From assembly GCA_021442155.1 (NCBI GenBank), contig CM038215.1, forward strand, positions 10,316,976 through 10,380,975: DNA of 64,000 nt. Reading direction: 5' to 3'. Below the pieces are notes generated by a model that had not been told where the DNA came from, did not search any database, and saw only the letters and a list, made by a program, of their open reading frames with translations. The stretch comes from Cymbidium sinense (Eukaryota; Streptophyta; Magnoliopsida; Asparagales; Orchidaceae). This document shows positions 10,501 to 21,729 of this stretch, one piece after another; within the stretch, counting starts at the first letter, position 1, and every line of letters begins with the position of its first letter. The position numbers and the translations under genes are program-made.

Positions 10501-12090
10501 ATGAGCCAAAGTGGGTTATCCCAAATTTCAAGTCAATTGGAGTTAATTTGATTAGGTTTTACTCTATTTGACCCATTTTGGTCAAATTGGGTTAGGTTGG
10601 GTCAAGTTCATATGTTCATTTGGGATGTTTTGGTTCAATTTCTTTGGTTTAGTTTGGCATAGATTTGATTTTGGCTCATTTGAATTCATTTAGGTCAAAT
10701 GGATTAAGTTGGCTAATTTGACCAAATTGGCCAAATTGGCTTTGGTTTGGTGTTGGTTTGGGTTTAGTTGACCAATTAAAGATGATTGTAGGCTTTGGTT
10801 TTGATTAATATAGATTCAATTATTATTCAGGCCAACTTGAACCTTTAGGTCAATTTGGGCTAAGTAGGTCAAACAGGTTTGATTGGGTCCAATCATGGCT
10901 TTGGTCAAGTTCAATAATCAATTTTGAATGAACTTGAGCCATTAGTTATAATCAATTTGATTTATATCTTAATTTGACCCAATTTGGTCTTTTATGTCAA
11001 TTTGGGTCAACTTGGGTCAAGAGGGCCAATTGGGTTTGGTTTGACCCAATTGAAGGTCAAGTTATATTCAAATATTGATTTTTATTTGGTATGAATCATT
11101 GGTTTTAAGGGATTTAGCTTGCAATTTGTCTAGTTTGGATTTATATGGATTAATGGGTTGACTTGGTTTGACCTAATTTGTGAAAATTGATCAACCTAGG
11201 GTGATCAATAATCATGATTGGAGGTTTTGATGGGCTTAGTACAATCCAATTTGAGTAAGACTAGAACTTAGCTCAAATAGGTTAAATTGGCCACTTTGGG
11301 TCAAGTGGACCAATTGGGTTTATTTGACTTGATTTTGGGTTGTGTTTTATTTAGTTAAGTTTATATATGGATTTGGGATTGATATATAAATTCAATTGCA
11401 ATTGGCTTGGGTTCAAACATGTTTTGGTTCATTTGCACATTTCACGTCAAAAGGGTTAAGTTGGGTTTGACTTGGGTTGATTTTGGTTTGGCTTGCTGAT
11501 TGTAGATTTCATATATATTTGTGAATATGATTGAAGGTATGATTGATTCATGAGAAAATCAATTGAATTTGGGGTTTGGAATGAAATAATTTAGCTAAGT
11601 CCACGGAGTTAAGTCATGTGGCTTAGGTTTGATTTTGATTTGGTTTGATTTAGTTTTGATGATTTAAATGTATATTTTATTTAGATTTATGAAGATGATT
11701 GAAAATATGATTGATTTATGAGAAAATCAACTAAGTTTGACTTGATTTGGATTAAGATTTGGTTAAGTCCATGGGATTGGTCATATGGCTTAGGAAGGGT
11801 TTTGATTTAATTTGATTTAGTTTGATTTAGTTTTAATCATTTAAATGTATATTTAAATTATATTTATGAAGATGATTGGAGATATAAATTGATTATGAGA
11901 AAATATATTGGTTTTGGATTGATTTGGATTAAGATTTGGCTATGTCCATGGGATAGGTCATATGGCTTAGGAAGGATTTCAAGTTTGGATTTGATCAAGG
12001 GCTTCAATCATCTAGTTTTGGAATTTGGGTTTAGATTTGGATTTGAATTTGATGTTTGAATTAAACATGAAGTTTGGTTTGAGATGGTGA
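10500..12090 (+). repeat. TTTGGGTCAA-type low-complexity tract
   Basis: About 1.6 kb made of diffuse variants of TTTGGTTTGATTTGG, GGTCAAATTGG and GACTTGG, with strong strand asymmetry (G and T on plus). It occupies the place where gag should precede pol. The same tract lies at 33350-34930 in copy 2. Either it is untranslated leader of a non-autonomous element or an unrelated expansion joined to pol. Confidence 0.7.
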
Positions 12091-12300
12091 ACATGGATTG
12101 GATTTGGGTCATAGGGTAGGTAGATTATCCTAATCCTTAAGGCATAACATAATCCTATGGTTAACCCTTCTAAGTCTTGGCTTTGTGGTATTTACCTAAT
12201 TATTAGAAGTGTCTTATGACTAGGGAAGTCTTAGTTTCTAGAAGACTCCTAAGTCTAAGATGGGAAGATTGAATCCTCACTCCAAAAGTGAGGTCATCAG

Positions 12301-12480
12301 GCGTTAGGCTCCATAGTGTTGCCCTTAGAGACAAATAATTAGATGATCGAAGCCAATTTTCACATTATAGACTTAGATACATCTTTCAATGCTTTGCATG
12401 GGAGACCATGGATACATGAGAACAACATAGTTACATCCTCTCTACATTAGTGTATAAAGTTTGTGAGAGGTGGGATCATT
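12301..12480 (+). pseudogene. Gypsy protease, C-terminal half (copy 1)
   Basis: Reads ALGSIVLPLE, then after a TAG FHIIDLDTSFNALHGRPWIHEN, the end of gypsy proteases where the flap is followed by the conserved (L)LGRPWIHEN. The active-site half is absent: upstream is low-complexity DNA, not gag or the LVDGGS motif. Stops interrupt (TAG after TNN, TAG in place of Gln in LHQC). The homologous frame in copy 2 (35136-35342) is in better condition. Confidence 0.85.
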
Positions 12481-12574
12481 TAATGTGTTAAAGGCTGCCA
12501 TATATGAAAATGCGACTTACTACCTCACTCAAAATATACAAGTCTATTCTCACAAACTTGGCCAAAGTTTTAAA

Positions 12575-12660
12575 ATAAAAGAAAAGAAAAAGAAAAATAA
12601 AATGAATGAGAAAAAGAAAATAAAAAGAAAAGTGAAAATGAAAAAGAAACTAAAAGGTAG
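12575..12660 (+). repeat. Polypurine AAGAAAA tract
   Basis: About 85 bases almost purely A and G, encoding a Lys/Glu run in the protease-to-RT linker. The homologous tract in copy 2 is at 35440-35522. Such purine tracts are common in gypsy linkers; here internal position argues against use as the second-strand primer. Confidence 0.7.
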
Positions 12661-12933
12661 CAGAAATGGACTTGGAGAAGGAAGTGGGCTTGACATTAGA
12701 TTCCATCCATAGTTTGTTACTCCATTCGAACATATGGGTAGGACGACCTAACCTCCACCAGGCAGAGGAATAGGCCAGTTCTAAAGCAATCCTAGGGGTG
12801 GAAAATCTCTTTATTGGCCACTGAATAGAAGATATATCCCAGCTACCAGGAGTACACCTGATATCTATATAGACTTAGAATATAGTTCATAGGAAGAGTC
12901 TTATATGGTTAGCACACCAGCCACCTCTTATCA

Positions 12934-13640
12934 GTGGTAGATTTCCTTAGAGGTGCACTTGAGCCAGATAGTGATGAAGATCAATCTCTAAAGCAAAGCA
13001 TAAGTGTATCCAAGTATATATGTGAAACAGTTAGGCATCAGTTGGGAACTTTAGCTCTAACCCCACTTTTCTCTCAAAAATCTGAGGGTTTAGTAGTTAA
13101 GGAAGCCCCTAAGTTATCCACAGGTGTGAAGACTCAGAGGTTCTTTTTGGGAGCATTATCCTCAAGTCAAGAAGTTGATATAGAACTTGAGGATGATTCA
13201 TATAAAGATTTAATAGAAATACCTTTTAATTAGTACTTTCCTTGTGTTCATAATTTAGCAAAGAAAGGTTTAATCTCACATACTTGTCAAAGTGCAGGTC
13301 AGACAACTTCAAAAGGATATGGAAGAACAAATGCAAAGGCTCTCAATCAAGACTGGGACTAGCATTCTTGTATAGTGAGTCCATTCGATGATGATGATTA
13401 CTGCTTAGTCATCACCAATCATTTCAAATCTGATAGGTTCTTTTAAAATCAAATTAACTGATATGAGGAGCTATGCTTAGAAACTTTAGATGATTTTGAA
13501 GTCAAAGATGCAACGCTAGAGTTAGAAGAAGCGATCAAGTCAACCATCGATGAGCTCAAGGAAATCAACTAAAGAATTGAAGAAGATCCACGCTTGACAT
13601 AGATCATCTTTTTGTTGAATGAAATTGAAACCAATGACTT
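12934..13640 (+). pseudogene. Gypsy pol linker between protease and RT (copy 1)
   Basis: An open frame of 99 codons (12934-13233) reads acidic, low-conservation linker, for example VDIELEDDSYKDLIEIPFN. It then continues with stops and a frame change as VHNLAKKGLISHTC, DDDDYCLVITN and TIDELKEIN, the last being the conserved T-x-D-E-L-x-E-I-N-L-G block that precedes reverse transcriptase. In copy 2 the same region (36094-36495) is open over 133 codons and confirms the alignment. Non-functional. Confidence 0.8.
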
Positions 13641-13668
13641 AGTTAGGCTATTGATTGAGTTTAAGGAC

Positions 13669-14298
13669 TGATTTACATGAAGTTATGAAGATATTCCTGG
13701 ATTTCCTCCTGACATAGCAGTCCATAAACTAGTAATAGAGCCTACTGCTAACCCTATCAAGAAAGCTCCTAGACGCATGCAATTAGACATAGAATAACAT
13801 GTCATTTATGAAATCAAGAAATTGATCAATATTGGCTTCACTTGGGAAGAAAAATACCCTACCTGGTTAGCCAACATCATCCTAATTAAGAAATAGAATG
13901 GCCGAATTCACATATGCATCGCTTTTAGGGATTTAAATAAGGCATGTCTAAAAGATGAATTTCCACTACCAATTCTGGAGCTTATGGTGGACATTGTCTC
14001 ATCTCATGTAGTCTTATCTTTAATGGATGGCTCATATGGATATAACCAAATAAAGATGTCCCCTGAAGATGAAAGAAACACTACTTTTAGCACCCCGATC
14101 AGAATCTATTGCTATAAGGTCATGCATTTCAGCCTTAGAAATGTCAGTGCTACATACCAGCGGGATATGACTCAAATCTTCAATGCACTCATTCAACATC
14201 AAGTCAAGTGCTATGTCGATGACCTCATGGTCAAAAGTAGAGAAAAGGAAGATCATGTCTTCAACTTGAGTAATTTTCGAACAGTTAAGATAATTTAA
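13669..14298 (+). pseudogene. Gypsy reverse transcriptase, fingers and palm (copy 1)
   Basis: From 13681 the frame reads SYEDIPGFPPDIAVHKLV, the usual start of gypsy RT, then KYPTWLANI, DLNKAC, ELMVDIVSSH, LMDGSYGYNQIKM (motif A, Asp kept) and CYVDDLMVKS, with the YVDD catalytic box intact at 14212-14223. The enzyme copies element RNA into DNA in cytoplasmic particles. Lesions in the frame are TGA at 13669, TAA at 13795 and TAG at 13894, and the conserved VDFR reads IAFR. The frame ends at TAA (14296-14298) and continues in another frame as the RT thumb and RNase H. The first of these stops is shared with copy 2. Confidence 0.93.
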
Positions 14299-15290
14299 CC
14301 TCAAAATGAAGGCCCTAAAGTGTGCATTCAGAGTAGCTTCAGGGAAATTCCTTGGGTTTGTTGTCTGACACTAGGTAATCAAAATCAATCAAGAAAAGAT
14401 CAAGGTGATATTAGAAATGCCACCACTTAAAAGTTTAACTCAACTAAGATCATTCCATGAGTAGTTGGAGTATCTAAAACACTTTATATCCAACTTATCA
14501 GGAAGATGTTAGCCATTATCAGCACTTCTAAAAAAGGATGCCAAGTTCAAGTGGGAAGACAAGTGTGAGCCTGCCTTTGAAGACATCAAGCATTACTAGA
14601 TGACACCTCTGATTCTAGTAGCCCCTATCCTAGGCAAGCTGCTCATAGTTTACACTGTTGTGTTATAGGACTCCCTTAGAGCTTTGTTGGCCTAAGCCAA
14701 TGACGTAGGGAAGGAAAACACACTCTACTACCTCAGCTATCATCTAGTCCCTACTGAGGCTAATTACACACCCATTTAGAAGCATTTCTTAGCTTTAATC
14801 TTTACATCCCAAAAGTTATAGCACTATATGCTTTCTCATAAGGTGAACTTAATCTCTAAGATCAATCAACTACAGTATCTCAAGACATGGTCGATGTTAT
14901 CTAGACGGTTGGCATGATGGTCCATGATCCTCTCACAGTTTGACACTACCTTTGTACCCCTCTATGTTGTGAAAGGACAAGTGCTAGTGGATTTTATAGC
15001 AGCACACTCACTTCCTGCTGACTCTCCACTTAGTGATGATCTTCCTGATGAACAAATCATGAACTTAAGGGATTCTAGCATTCACCACTAGGAGATGTAC
15101 TTTGATGGTGCGGCTTCCTCTCAAAGTAGAGAAGAACCACAATCTACTATTTTAGGAAAGGTTGGGGTAGGAATAGTTCTCTGAACTCTTGACCATGATG
15201 TGATGAGATTTTCATATCATCTGTCCAATCCTTGCACCAATAATGAAGCTGAATATGAGGCTCTGATTATCAGTCTGGATTAACTGTTAC
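14299..15290 (+). pseudogene. Gypsy RT connection and RNase H (copy 1)
   Basis: The shifted frame gives KALKCAFRVASGKFLGFVV, EMPPLKSLTQLRSF, DEQIMNLRDS and then RNase H: EMYFDGAASS (first Asp kept) and NPCTNNEAEYEAL (catalytic Glu kept). Many stops lie between (for example at VV*H*, HY*M, LA*AN), mostly at positions where Gln or Trp is expected. After NNEAEYEALIISLD a deletion removes the middle of RNase H. The domain would degrade the RNA of RNA:DNA hybrids. Dead copy. Confidence 0.9.
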
Positions 15291-15299
15291 TCTGAGCAT

Positions 15300-15845
15300 G
15301 GATTGGATAGATCAATAAAGGAGTTGGCATGCCCGAAGGAGAGAACACCATAGCGTAGGCTTTAGCCATGCTTGGCAAGGAGTTGGCATGCCCGGAGGAT
15401 GAGTCCATATCAATAAAGGTCCAACATAGACAAGTCTTATCCCTTATAGATATTGAACTCATCAAAAGGTACTCTCTTGAAGGAGAGGTTATCATTCCAA
15501 GAAGGATAAGGAGTTAGATTGGAGGCAACTGATCATGGATTACTTAAATAAAGGAAAACTACCTTAAGAGAAGTCCCAAGCCATTCAGATGAAGCAGATA
15601 ACACTTTCCTACACTCTTGTGGATGGTGTATGGTACTGGTAGTCTTTTGATCATATGTGGTTACATTGTTTAGGAAAGTATAAAGCCCATAAGATCATGA
15701 TAAAGGTACACTCTGATTATGTGGAGCCAACCAAATCGATCTGAAGATGGAAGCCAAGTTCAAGGGACTAGGATACTACTGGTCGTCGATGATTAAAGAT
15801 TGCATGGATACTGCTAGGTGATGCCACCTATGTCAAATACAGGGT
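15300..15845 (+). pseudogene. RNase H end and integrase zinc-finger region, scrambled (copy 1)
   Basis: Fragments GVGMPEGENTIA and GKELACPEDESISIKVQ correspond to the RNase H tail seen intact as PRGENIIAYSLAKFAKELACP in copy 2. The sequence GGAGTTGGCATGCCCG occurs twice (about 15321 and 15379), a short internal duplication around the deletion. The following part up to 15845 matches no clean HHCC finger but lies where one is expected. Confidence 0.65.
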
Positions 15846-16747
15846 GTGGTCCTACCCCAACCACTTAATATTTTACATCCTATATTGGCCGCATGGCCAT
15901 TCGAGTGTTGGGGTATAAACATAGTTTGTCCCAATGATCCTCCTTCTTCCAAGGGTCATCAGCTCATCTTAGCTGCTATTGACTACTTTTCCAAATGGGT
16001 GAAGGCGATTCTGCTCAGAGAGGTCACAACTTAGCATGTGCTATAGATTTTAGGAACCATATCATATATAGGTTTGGAGTGGCTCGATGAGTTATATCTG
16101 ATAATGGTACTGCATTCAAGAGCACTGAGATCAACAACTTTTCCCAGAGACAAATCATATATTGGTGATATTCTAGCATCAACTACCCATAAGAAAATAG
16201 CTTAGCATAAGCCTTCAACAAAACTCATTATCCAAATACTGAAAAAGATGCTCAAGAAAAACAAATGACAATGGCATGAGTAGTTAGTTGAAGCCTTGTA
16301 CCTTCCGTACCACATATAGAACTCCAAATCAGTCTACTCCTTTCTCATTAGTGTATGGGTCTGAAGTCATTCTACCATTAGAATTCTAACTCCTATCACT
16401 AAGGATAGTTGTTGGTAGCAATATCACAACAGAGGAGAATGCTAAGTTATGGTTAGAAGAGCTCGAAGGTTTGGAGGAGAGAAGCCTACAGGCATGCCAA
16501 ACCTGAGTTATACAAAGCTAAAATGATTCGAGCTCACAATAAGTTGTTATGCTATAGAGATTTTCAAGCAGGAGAGCTTATTTTAGTTCTAAGGAGACTA
16601 ATTGTTGCCCATCGTAAGATGGGAGGCATGTCTGTACCCACTTGGGAAGGCCCTTTTGCCATAGAGAAGGCCTACCAAGGAGGATCTTATCAACTTATTA
16701 ATCATAAGGGAGAGCACAAATGCTTCCAATCAATGGGCTCTACTTAA
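15846..16747 (+). pseudogene. Gypsy integrase core and C-terminus (copy 1)
   Basis: An open stretch (15846-16034) reads LHPILAAWPFECWGINIVCP and LAAIDYFSKWVKA, the start of the gypsy integrase core. The first catalytic Asp of WGxDxVGP is Asn. ISDNGTAF with the second Asp follows in another frame, and the third acidic residue (LAEAFNK) is a stop: TAA at 16208-16210. The C-terminal part (16523-16747) is open and reads KMGGMSVPTWEGPFAIEKAY and YQLINHKGE, the conserved end of gypsy Pol. The enzyme inserts element cDNA into chromosomes; this copy has lost two of three catalytic residues. The inverted counterpart is at 38840-39405. Confidence 0.92.
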
Positions 16748-17034
16748 AAAAATATTATACATCATGTTTGAAAATAATTATTATCAATGAAAAATCCATT
16801 TCGAATTCAATCTCTTCCATGTTGAATGTATTCTCATTTATGAATCCACCATGATGTTTTTAGGGTAGGTGTAAGGAACTCGAGCGGTGTCTTATCCTTC
16901 ATCAATATAACACAAACATAAACTATACACAACCATATTAAACAAACACATATCTTTTGTCTCAGAATACTTTGTGTTAAGATAATGCCCCCAATAACAC
17001 TCACTCAGATGCTCTAGTCAAGTCATGCGTTACC

Positions 17035-18705
17035 GCAAGGTGTCACCCCAAAGGGTCTACTTGCTTTGGATGATGTAAGTCTTCTGCGCTTTCCTTTTGT
17101 ACTTGGCCATTACACACCATTGAGCACCTTGTTAGTTTGGTAGGCCCATCATGTGGTTGGAAGCCACCATTGGCTTTATTTAAGAGGATGTGATTCTTCT
17201 ATCTTTCTTCTTAGATTAGCCTTTGTGCACCATAGGTCAAGTATATTTGAGGTTTAGATAAGCCCCTGCTCCTTCCTCCATGGCTTCAAGTTTGGGTCTA
17301 ATCCTTCTTCGGGGCTCCCCGCTTAGTAGTCATTCTAGGTCATATTGCATCAATCCCACCAATGATAGACTATCCCGATGATCAGTTCCACTTGGATAGT
17401 TATAAGCCTACATGCTTTCTTTGAAGATTAATCATTGCACATCGACGGAAAACTTAGGTTGGTTATTTCTCACTATGCTGATGGATACACCACTCATGCT
17501 ACAGATACACCTTAGGTTGGTTGGTTCTCACACCTTAGGATATACCACTCATGGCAAATGTAAGTCTGGTACACTTTCTCCTTGAGTTGCCATCATACAC
17601 CTATAAGCTTTCTTTTTCAAGACTTAGAATAATGCCCTTAGAAGCACCTCCCCTTTGGAAATTATATTTGGATCATGTCCTTTGCAGTCCTATTTAGACA
17701 CTACTAGGGTTACTATCGGATTGGATAGTTCCCCTTTCTTAGTAACCACCCTTGTGGTTGGAGAATCCATCCTGTGGACATGTAGATTTTGCCTTGATCC
17801 AATAAATCTAAGATAGGACAAGGCTAACATAGCCTATTCTTAGTGTGGTCCCTCCCACACTAATAGGGTCCATGCAAACATATAAATGAAATATATAATT
17901 ACTTGTGGATTAAGAGGACACCCTTAGTGGTACCTTTTCCCAAGCAGGCATCCTATCTTTAGGGCAGCGTCAGAAAAACTCCTTATAAGAATCGCTTGAC
18001 TACTCTTGAGTTGATATAAGTCAATAGCAATCAGTCAGTAGTCACCCCTAAGTGAGGTTTGATTTATTGTGCTACCAACATGTCACCCCAGTAGTTGTTC
18101 CTTACTTTAGATGATGTAAGTCTACTACACCTTCTTCCTAGCATAGCCATTCACACCAAAAAATAACCCCTTAGGTTGGATAGCTCTACCCCACCGCCAG
18201 TAGACAATCCCTTTGGATTTGTAAATCTGAGATAGGGCATGTTCGATATAGCCCCTTCTTATTGGGTCCATCGAACACTAACATGGTTCATAAATTAAAT
18301 CTATTTAATTTAACTGAGCTCACATCCCTAGTGGATATGCCCTTAATTTGAAATTAAACTAAACTAAATAAACCATATCAAATCACATGAAATTAAGATA
18401 AAATTAATCTTGACAACTTTTGAGTTGACATAAGTCCACAGATTCACTCGAGTTGCTAAGTCATGTTAGCAGGTGCATCCAAGTGTCACTCTAGCGATTG
18501 TTCCTCTCTTTGAAAGATGTAAGTCTGCTATGCCTTCTTCCTAGCACAGCTGTTGTACACCAAAAGGCAATCTCTTTGGTTGGCTAGTTCTACCCCATAG
18601 CCAGTAGACCATCCCTTTGGATTTGTAAACCTGAGGTAGGTCAAGGCTAATACAACCCCTTCTTAGTGTGTTCATAGCACACCAACAGGGTCTATAAATT
18701 AACTC
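17035..18705 (+). repeat. 3' non-coding region with ~400 bp internal repeats
   Basis: Downstream of pol, a block starting GTCACCC/GTCACTC and containing GATGTAAGTCT, GCCAGTAGAC(A/C)ATCCC and TTTGGATTTGTAAA recurs at about 18085-18297 and 18485-18702, with a more diverged version from about 17037. Stops in all frames. Probably the untranslated or LTR part of the gypsy family. Confidence 0.7.
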
Positions 18706-19245
18706 TGATTAAATTAAACCTAATTTGATTTTCCCCAGTGGAGTTAAATCACACCCTTCTCCCTTATGCAACCCCAAATCATATATAAATAAGTCAAGAA
18801 AATAAATCAAATTCAAAACCAACCTCCCTAGTGGAGCCAAATTAAACCAACTCTCCCAGTAGAGACTAAATTAAAGAAATCCAACCAAACTCTTATTCCC
18901 AGTGGATACATCCCCAAGAAAATCTATGAAATCAAACTCAAATCACAATCCTTAGTGGATAGCCTGAACTTGCTTCCCTAGTGGAAGATTCATATACCGA
19001 ATCCCTAGAAAACTTGATTCCATATCTCTAGCAGATTTGCCTCCACATCAATTAAAACAAAACAAATTAAAGTCAATTCGATCTTAATCTCTAGTGGATT
19101 ATAGATTCTTATCCCAGATCTTCTTTCCATAAATCATCTAATCAAATCAAATTCAAATCTTATCCCCAATAGATTTTATCTTCTATGCCCTATATACACC
19201 TCACATGTCATGTCCAATACATGTGTGATCCCTAGCGGATCTCCC
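18330..19245 (+). repeat. Interspersed CCCTAGTGGA motif cluster
   Basis: The decamer CCCTAGTGGA and close variants (CCCAGTGGA, CTCTAGTGGA, CCCTAGCGGA, CCTTAGTGGA) occur about a dozen times, for example near 18331, 18733, 18825, 18853, 18899, 18950, 18985, 19088 and 19230. They are separated by dissimilar AT-rich spacers of roughly 30-80 bases. Confidence 0.75.
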
Positions 19246-19299
19246 TCCATGTCCTTGACATGGAATTCATCAAATCTTATTTCTTCCTTATGCACACCT

Positions 19300-20850
19300 T
19301 TAATACTTCAACCAAAAGCTAATGTATTCTTTCAAATTACATCATCTTAACATTGTAATCAACATTTTATGATTTGTGATGGTGCAAGCTCAAACTAACT
19401 ATACAATATCATAAAACATACTATAGTGTAAATTAACACACTATATTATATTATAATATATGATGTTATATTATAATTTGCTATAATATAATATATTGTC
19501 TAACATTACACCTCATTAAAATCACTTAAAAGAAAAAAATAACAAACTTTTCTCAAAATATGAATAATGTTCATTTTGGATGTAAAATTATTACTTTTCT
19601 ATTAGAAATGGTACCAAATAGCATAATTTTGGTGTTGCTTCTTCGTGTGTGCCTGAATTTAGCCAAATTCTTCAATCCCAACCTTTAAATTAACATTTTT
19701 GTGAGTTTTGACCCAATGTACTATAACAAAAGTAAAACATACTAAAATGTACAATAACATTTAGTAACACACCACCACATTAATATATATGTCAAATTAT
19801 ATTGTTATGTACATTATATTTTAATATGCTTTCATATAATATATTATCTTACATTAGACCTCAAAATGATTCAGTTTAAGCCAAAAATTTATAAAATTTG
19901 GTTGAAAAGTTAACATTTATTTTGGATGCAAAATTTCATTCTTTTGAGTAAATGACACACCATAGCACACCTACAATGATGTTCCTTAAAGCTTACTTTA
20001 AATTTGGCCAAATCCCATCATCTCAGCCTATAAATCAGTATTTTTATGAATTATACCAGTACAAACTCGACTACATCATGCTATAACAAACTAAAATATA
20101 CTAAACAATAAGTAGTAATACACAATAGTATGTTATAATGAATGATGCTACACTATGTTATGGCATCCTATATTATAATACACTATAACATATTATATTA
20201 TATTACATTGAAAATACATTACAAGGGATTGCTTAAAATAAAAAATCCTAAAATTAGTTTAAATAATAAGAAAACCATATATTTTAGTCATATCACTTAC
20301 ATATTTCAAATTCATAATATATTTTGATGTCATGCTCTACCTATTTTGAATTTGGCCAAATTCCACCAGTTTAAAGTATAAATCAACATTTTTATAAATA
20401 ATTCTAGTGTAGGCTCGACTACATGATTGCAAAATACTAAAAGAATTTAAAATACGCAGAACCATATATTCTGATATATGATGCTATACTATGCTACACC
20501 ATATAATATTTATTTTGAACATAAAATCTTACTTTTTAGACTACAACTGACATAGCACACCTTTGGTACTACAACCTAATTCCCACTTCAAATTTGACAA
20601 ATTTCATCATCTGATTTAATAAATCAGTATTTTTATGATTTATATTAATATAACCTATAGGGAACAACACCATAATATACTAAAACATTTCAAAATATCT
20701 TATAACATCCAAAAAAACATCACTACATGCTCAAATATATGATGCTACATTATACTAAAATATATGGTATTATAATATAATTTAGACTATTTAAATCTCT
20801 AATAGTTAAGAGAAAGTTTATTAAAGACATTTTCTTCACCTACCATAACT
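19300..20850 (+). repeat. AT-rich satellite, about 240-350 bp period, four to five units
   Basis: Each unit contains AATTTGGCCAAAT(T/C)CCA or a variant, then ATAAATCAGTATTTTTATGA, an ACTCGACTACAT-type phrase and a TATATTATA-rich stretch. Anchors fall near 19655, 20008, 20348 and 20588. About one and a half units persist in copy 2 (39420-39910). No coding content. Confidence 0.8.
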
Positions 20851-20854
20851 ATGT

Positions 20855-21152
20855 AGATTGGTTAGTTTAAGGTTAAGGTTAGGGTTTATTTAGGGTTGGT
20901 TATGGTCTGGGTATGATTGGGTTGGAGTTTAGGGTTTATGGTTTAATTTGGGGTTTAGGATTTATTTTAGGGTTATAAGATTTATGGTTTAGCATTTAGG
21001 GTTTAGGGTAGGGTTTACAGGGTTTAGGGTTTGGTTTAAGGTTTGGGTTTAATTTTAGGGTTCATTTGTGGTTTAGGGTTTAAGGTTTAGGTTTATGGTT
21101 TAGGGTTTTATTAAGTTTAGTTTATTTAGGATTTAGGGTTTATAGTTTATGG
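20855..21152. repeat. TTTAGGG-type array
   Basis: Begins abruptly after the AT-rich satellite with GGTTAGTTTAAGGTTAAGG and continues as TTTAGGG variants to the poly(A)-like edge of GR-RBP unit C. The same junction (satellite, then TTTAGGG, then GR-RBP unit) recurs at 39.8-40.3 kb. Confidence 0.88.
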
Positions 21153-21623
21153 TTTTTTTTAACATGCAACAAATTTAGATTCAACATTTCTTCTTTTTGA
21201 TTTCATCAACCAAGTTGCACGCCAAGTTTTCTAAGACACTAGTAATGACATAGATAAGATATGACCACCCATAGAGAAAATCAAATACCCTTGATAAGTA
21301 GAACCATCTTTATTATGAAAACACAATTTCATAAGCAGCAAATATGATTGACCACTCTTCAATTTCTCCAGTTCCCATCAGAACCACCACCACCTCTCGA
21401 ATAGGGAGATCTACCATCATATCCTCAATCTCTCCCCTTGCCACCACCACATTAGAACTTTCATCACTCCTCCCACCTCCATAACCAGAAAGACCTCCAT
21501 ATTCACACCTCTAGATCCCCCACCATAATTATGATAACCGCCACCTCCAACTTCACCTCCATTGCCAGATCTAGATTGAGCCTAGCTGATGGTGATGATC
21601 CTGCAGTGAAGGTTTTGCCAATT
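21153..21623 (-). pseudogene. GR-RBP unit C
   Basis: The minus-strand coding remnant runs from about 21623 to 21359. The RRM end is heavily changed (NWQNLHCRIITIS), followed by a TAG where Gln stands in unit B. AQSRSGNGGE and GGGGYHNYGGG are in frame, then a small deletion shifts it. A third frame restores GRSPYSRGGGGSDGNWRN and TGA, so the extreme C-terminus with its Trp is perfect while the middle is broken. The 3' UTR-like block (21358 to 21153) is conserved with the other units. Only about 110 bases of TTTAGGG separate it from unit D, the closest pair in the window. Confidence 0.8.
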
Positions 21624-21729
21624 CTTAGGGTCTAGGGTTAGTTTAGGGTTTAGGGTTTATGGTTGTAATCTTTAGGGTTTAGGGTTTAGTTTTTTATGAT
21701 TTAGGGTTTAGGGTTTAGGATTTAAGGTA

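Larger units (their letters stand above)
8095..20850 (+). repeat. Large duplicated segment, copy 1
   Basis: This stretch matches 30661-39910 in the same order: third tandem-repeat unit, AT-rich block, CACATGGCGC-type block near 9.23 kb, TTTGGGTCAA-rich region, gypsy pol, and AT-rich satellite before a telomere-like array. Copy 1 lacks about 320 bp present in copy 2 (31486-31806), but keeps the 17.0-20.4 kb part that copy 2 has lost. Because the match includes non-element flanks such as the satellite and the following GR-RBP unit, a segmental duplication explains it better than two insertions. Confidence 0.85.

Noticed and set aside
10057..10531. Minus-strand frames at 10057-10248 and 10322-10531
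   Set aside because: No recognisable motif and no conservation of the frame in copy 2.
4697..12480. One protease gene split by a 7 kb insertion (N-half at 4.7 kb, C-half at 12.3 kb)
   Set aside because: The halves overlap at the R-A block, differ in the sequence that follows, and no insertion ends are seen; they are probably unrelated fragments.
8190..19300. Paired LTRs flanking gypsy copy 1
   Set aside because: I searched by eye for a shared terminal sequence on both sides of pol and found none.
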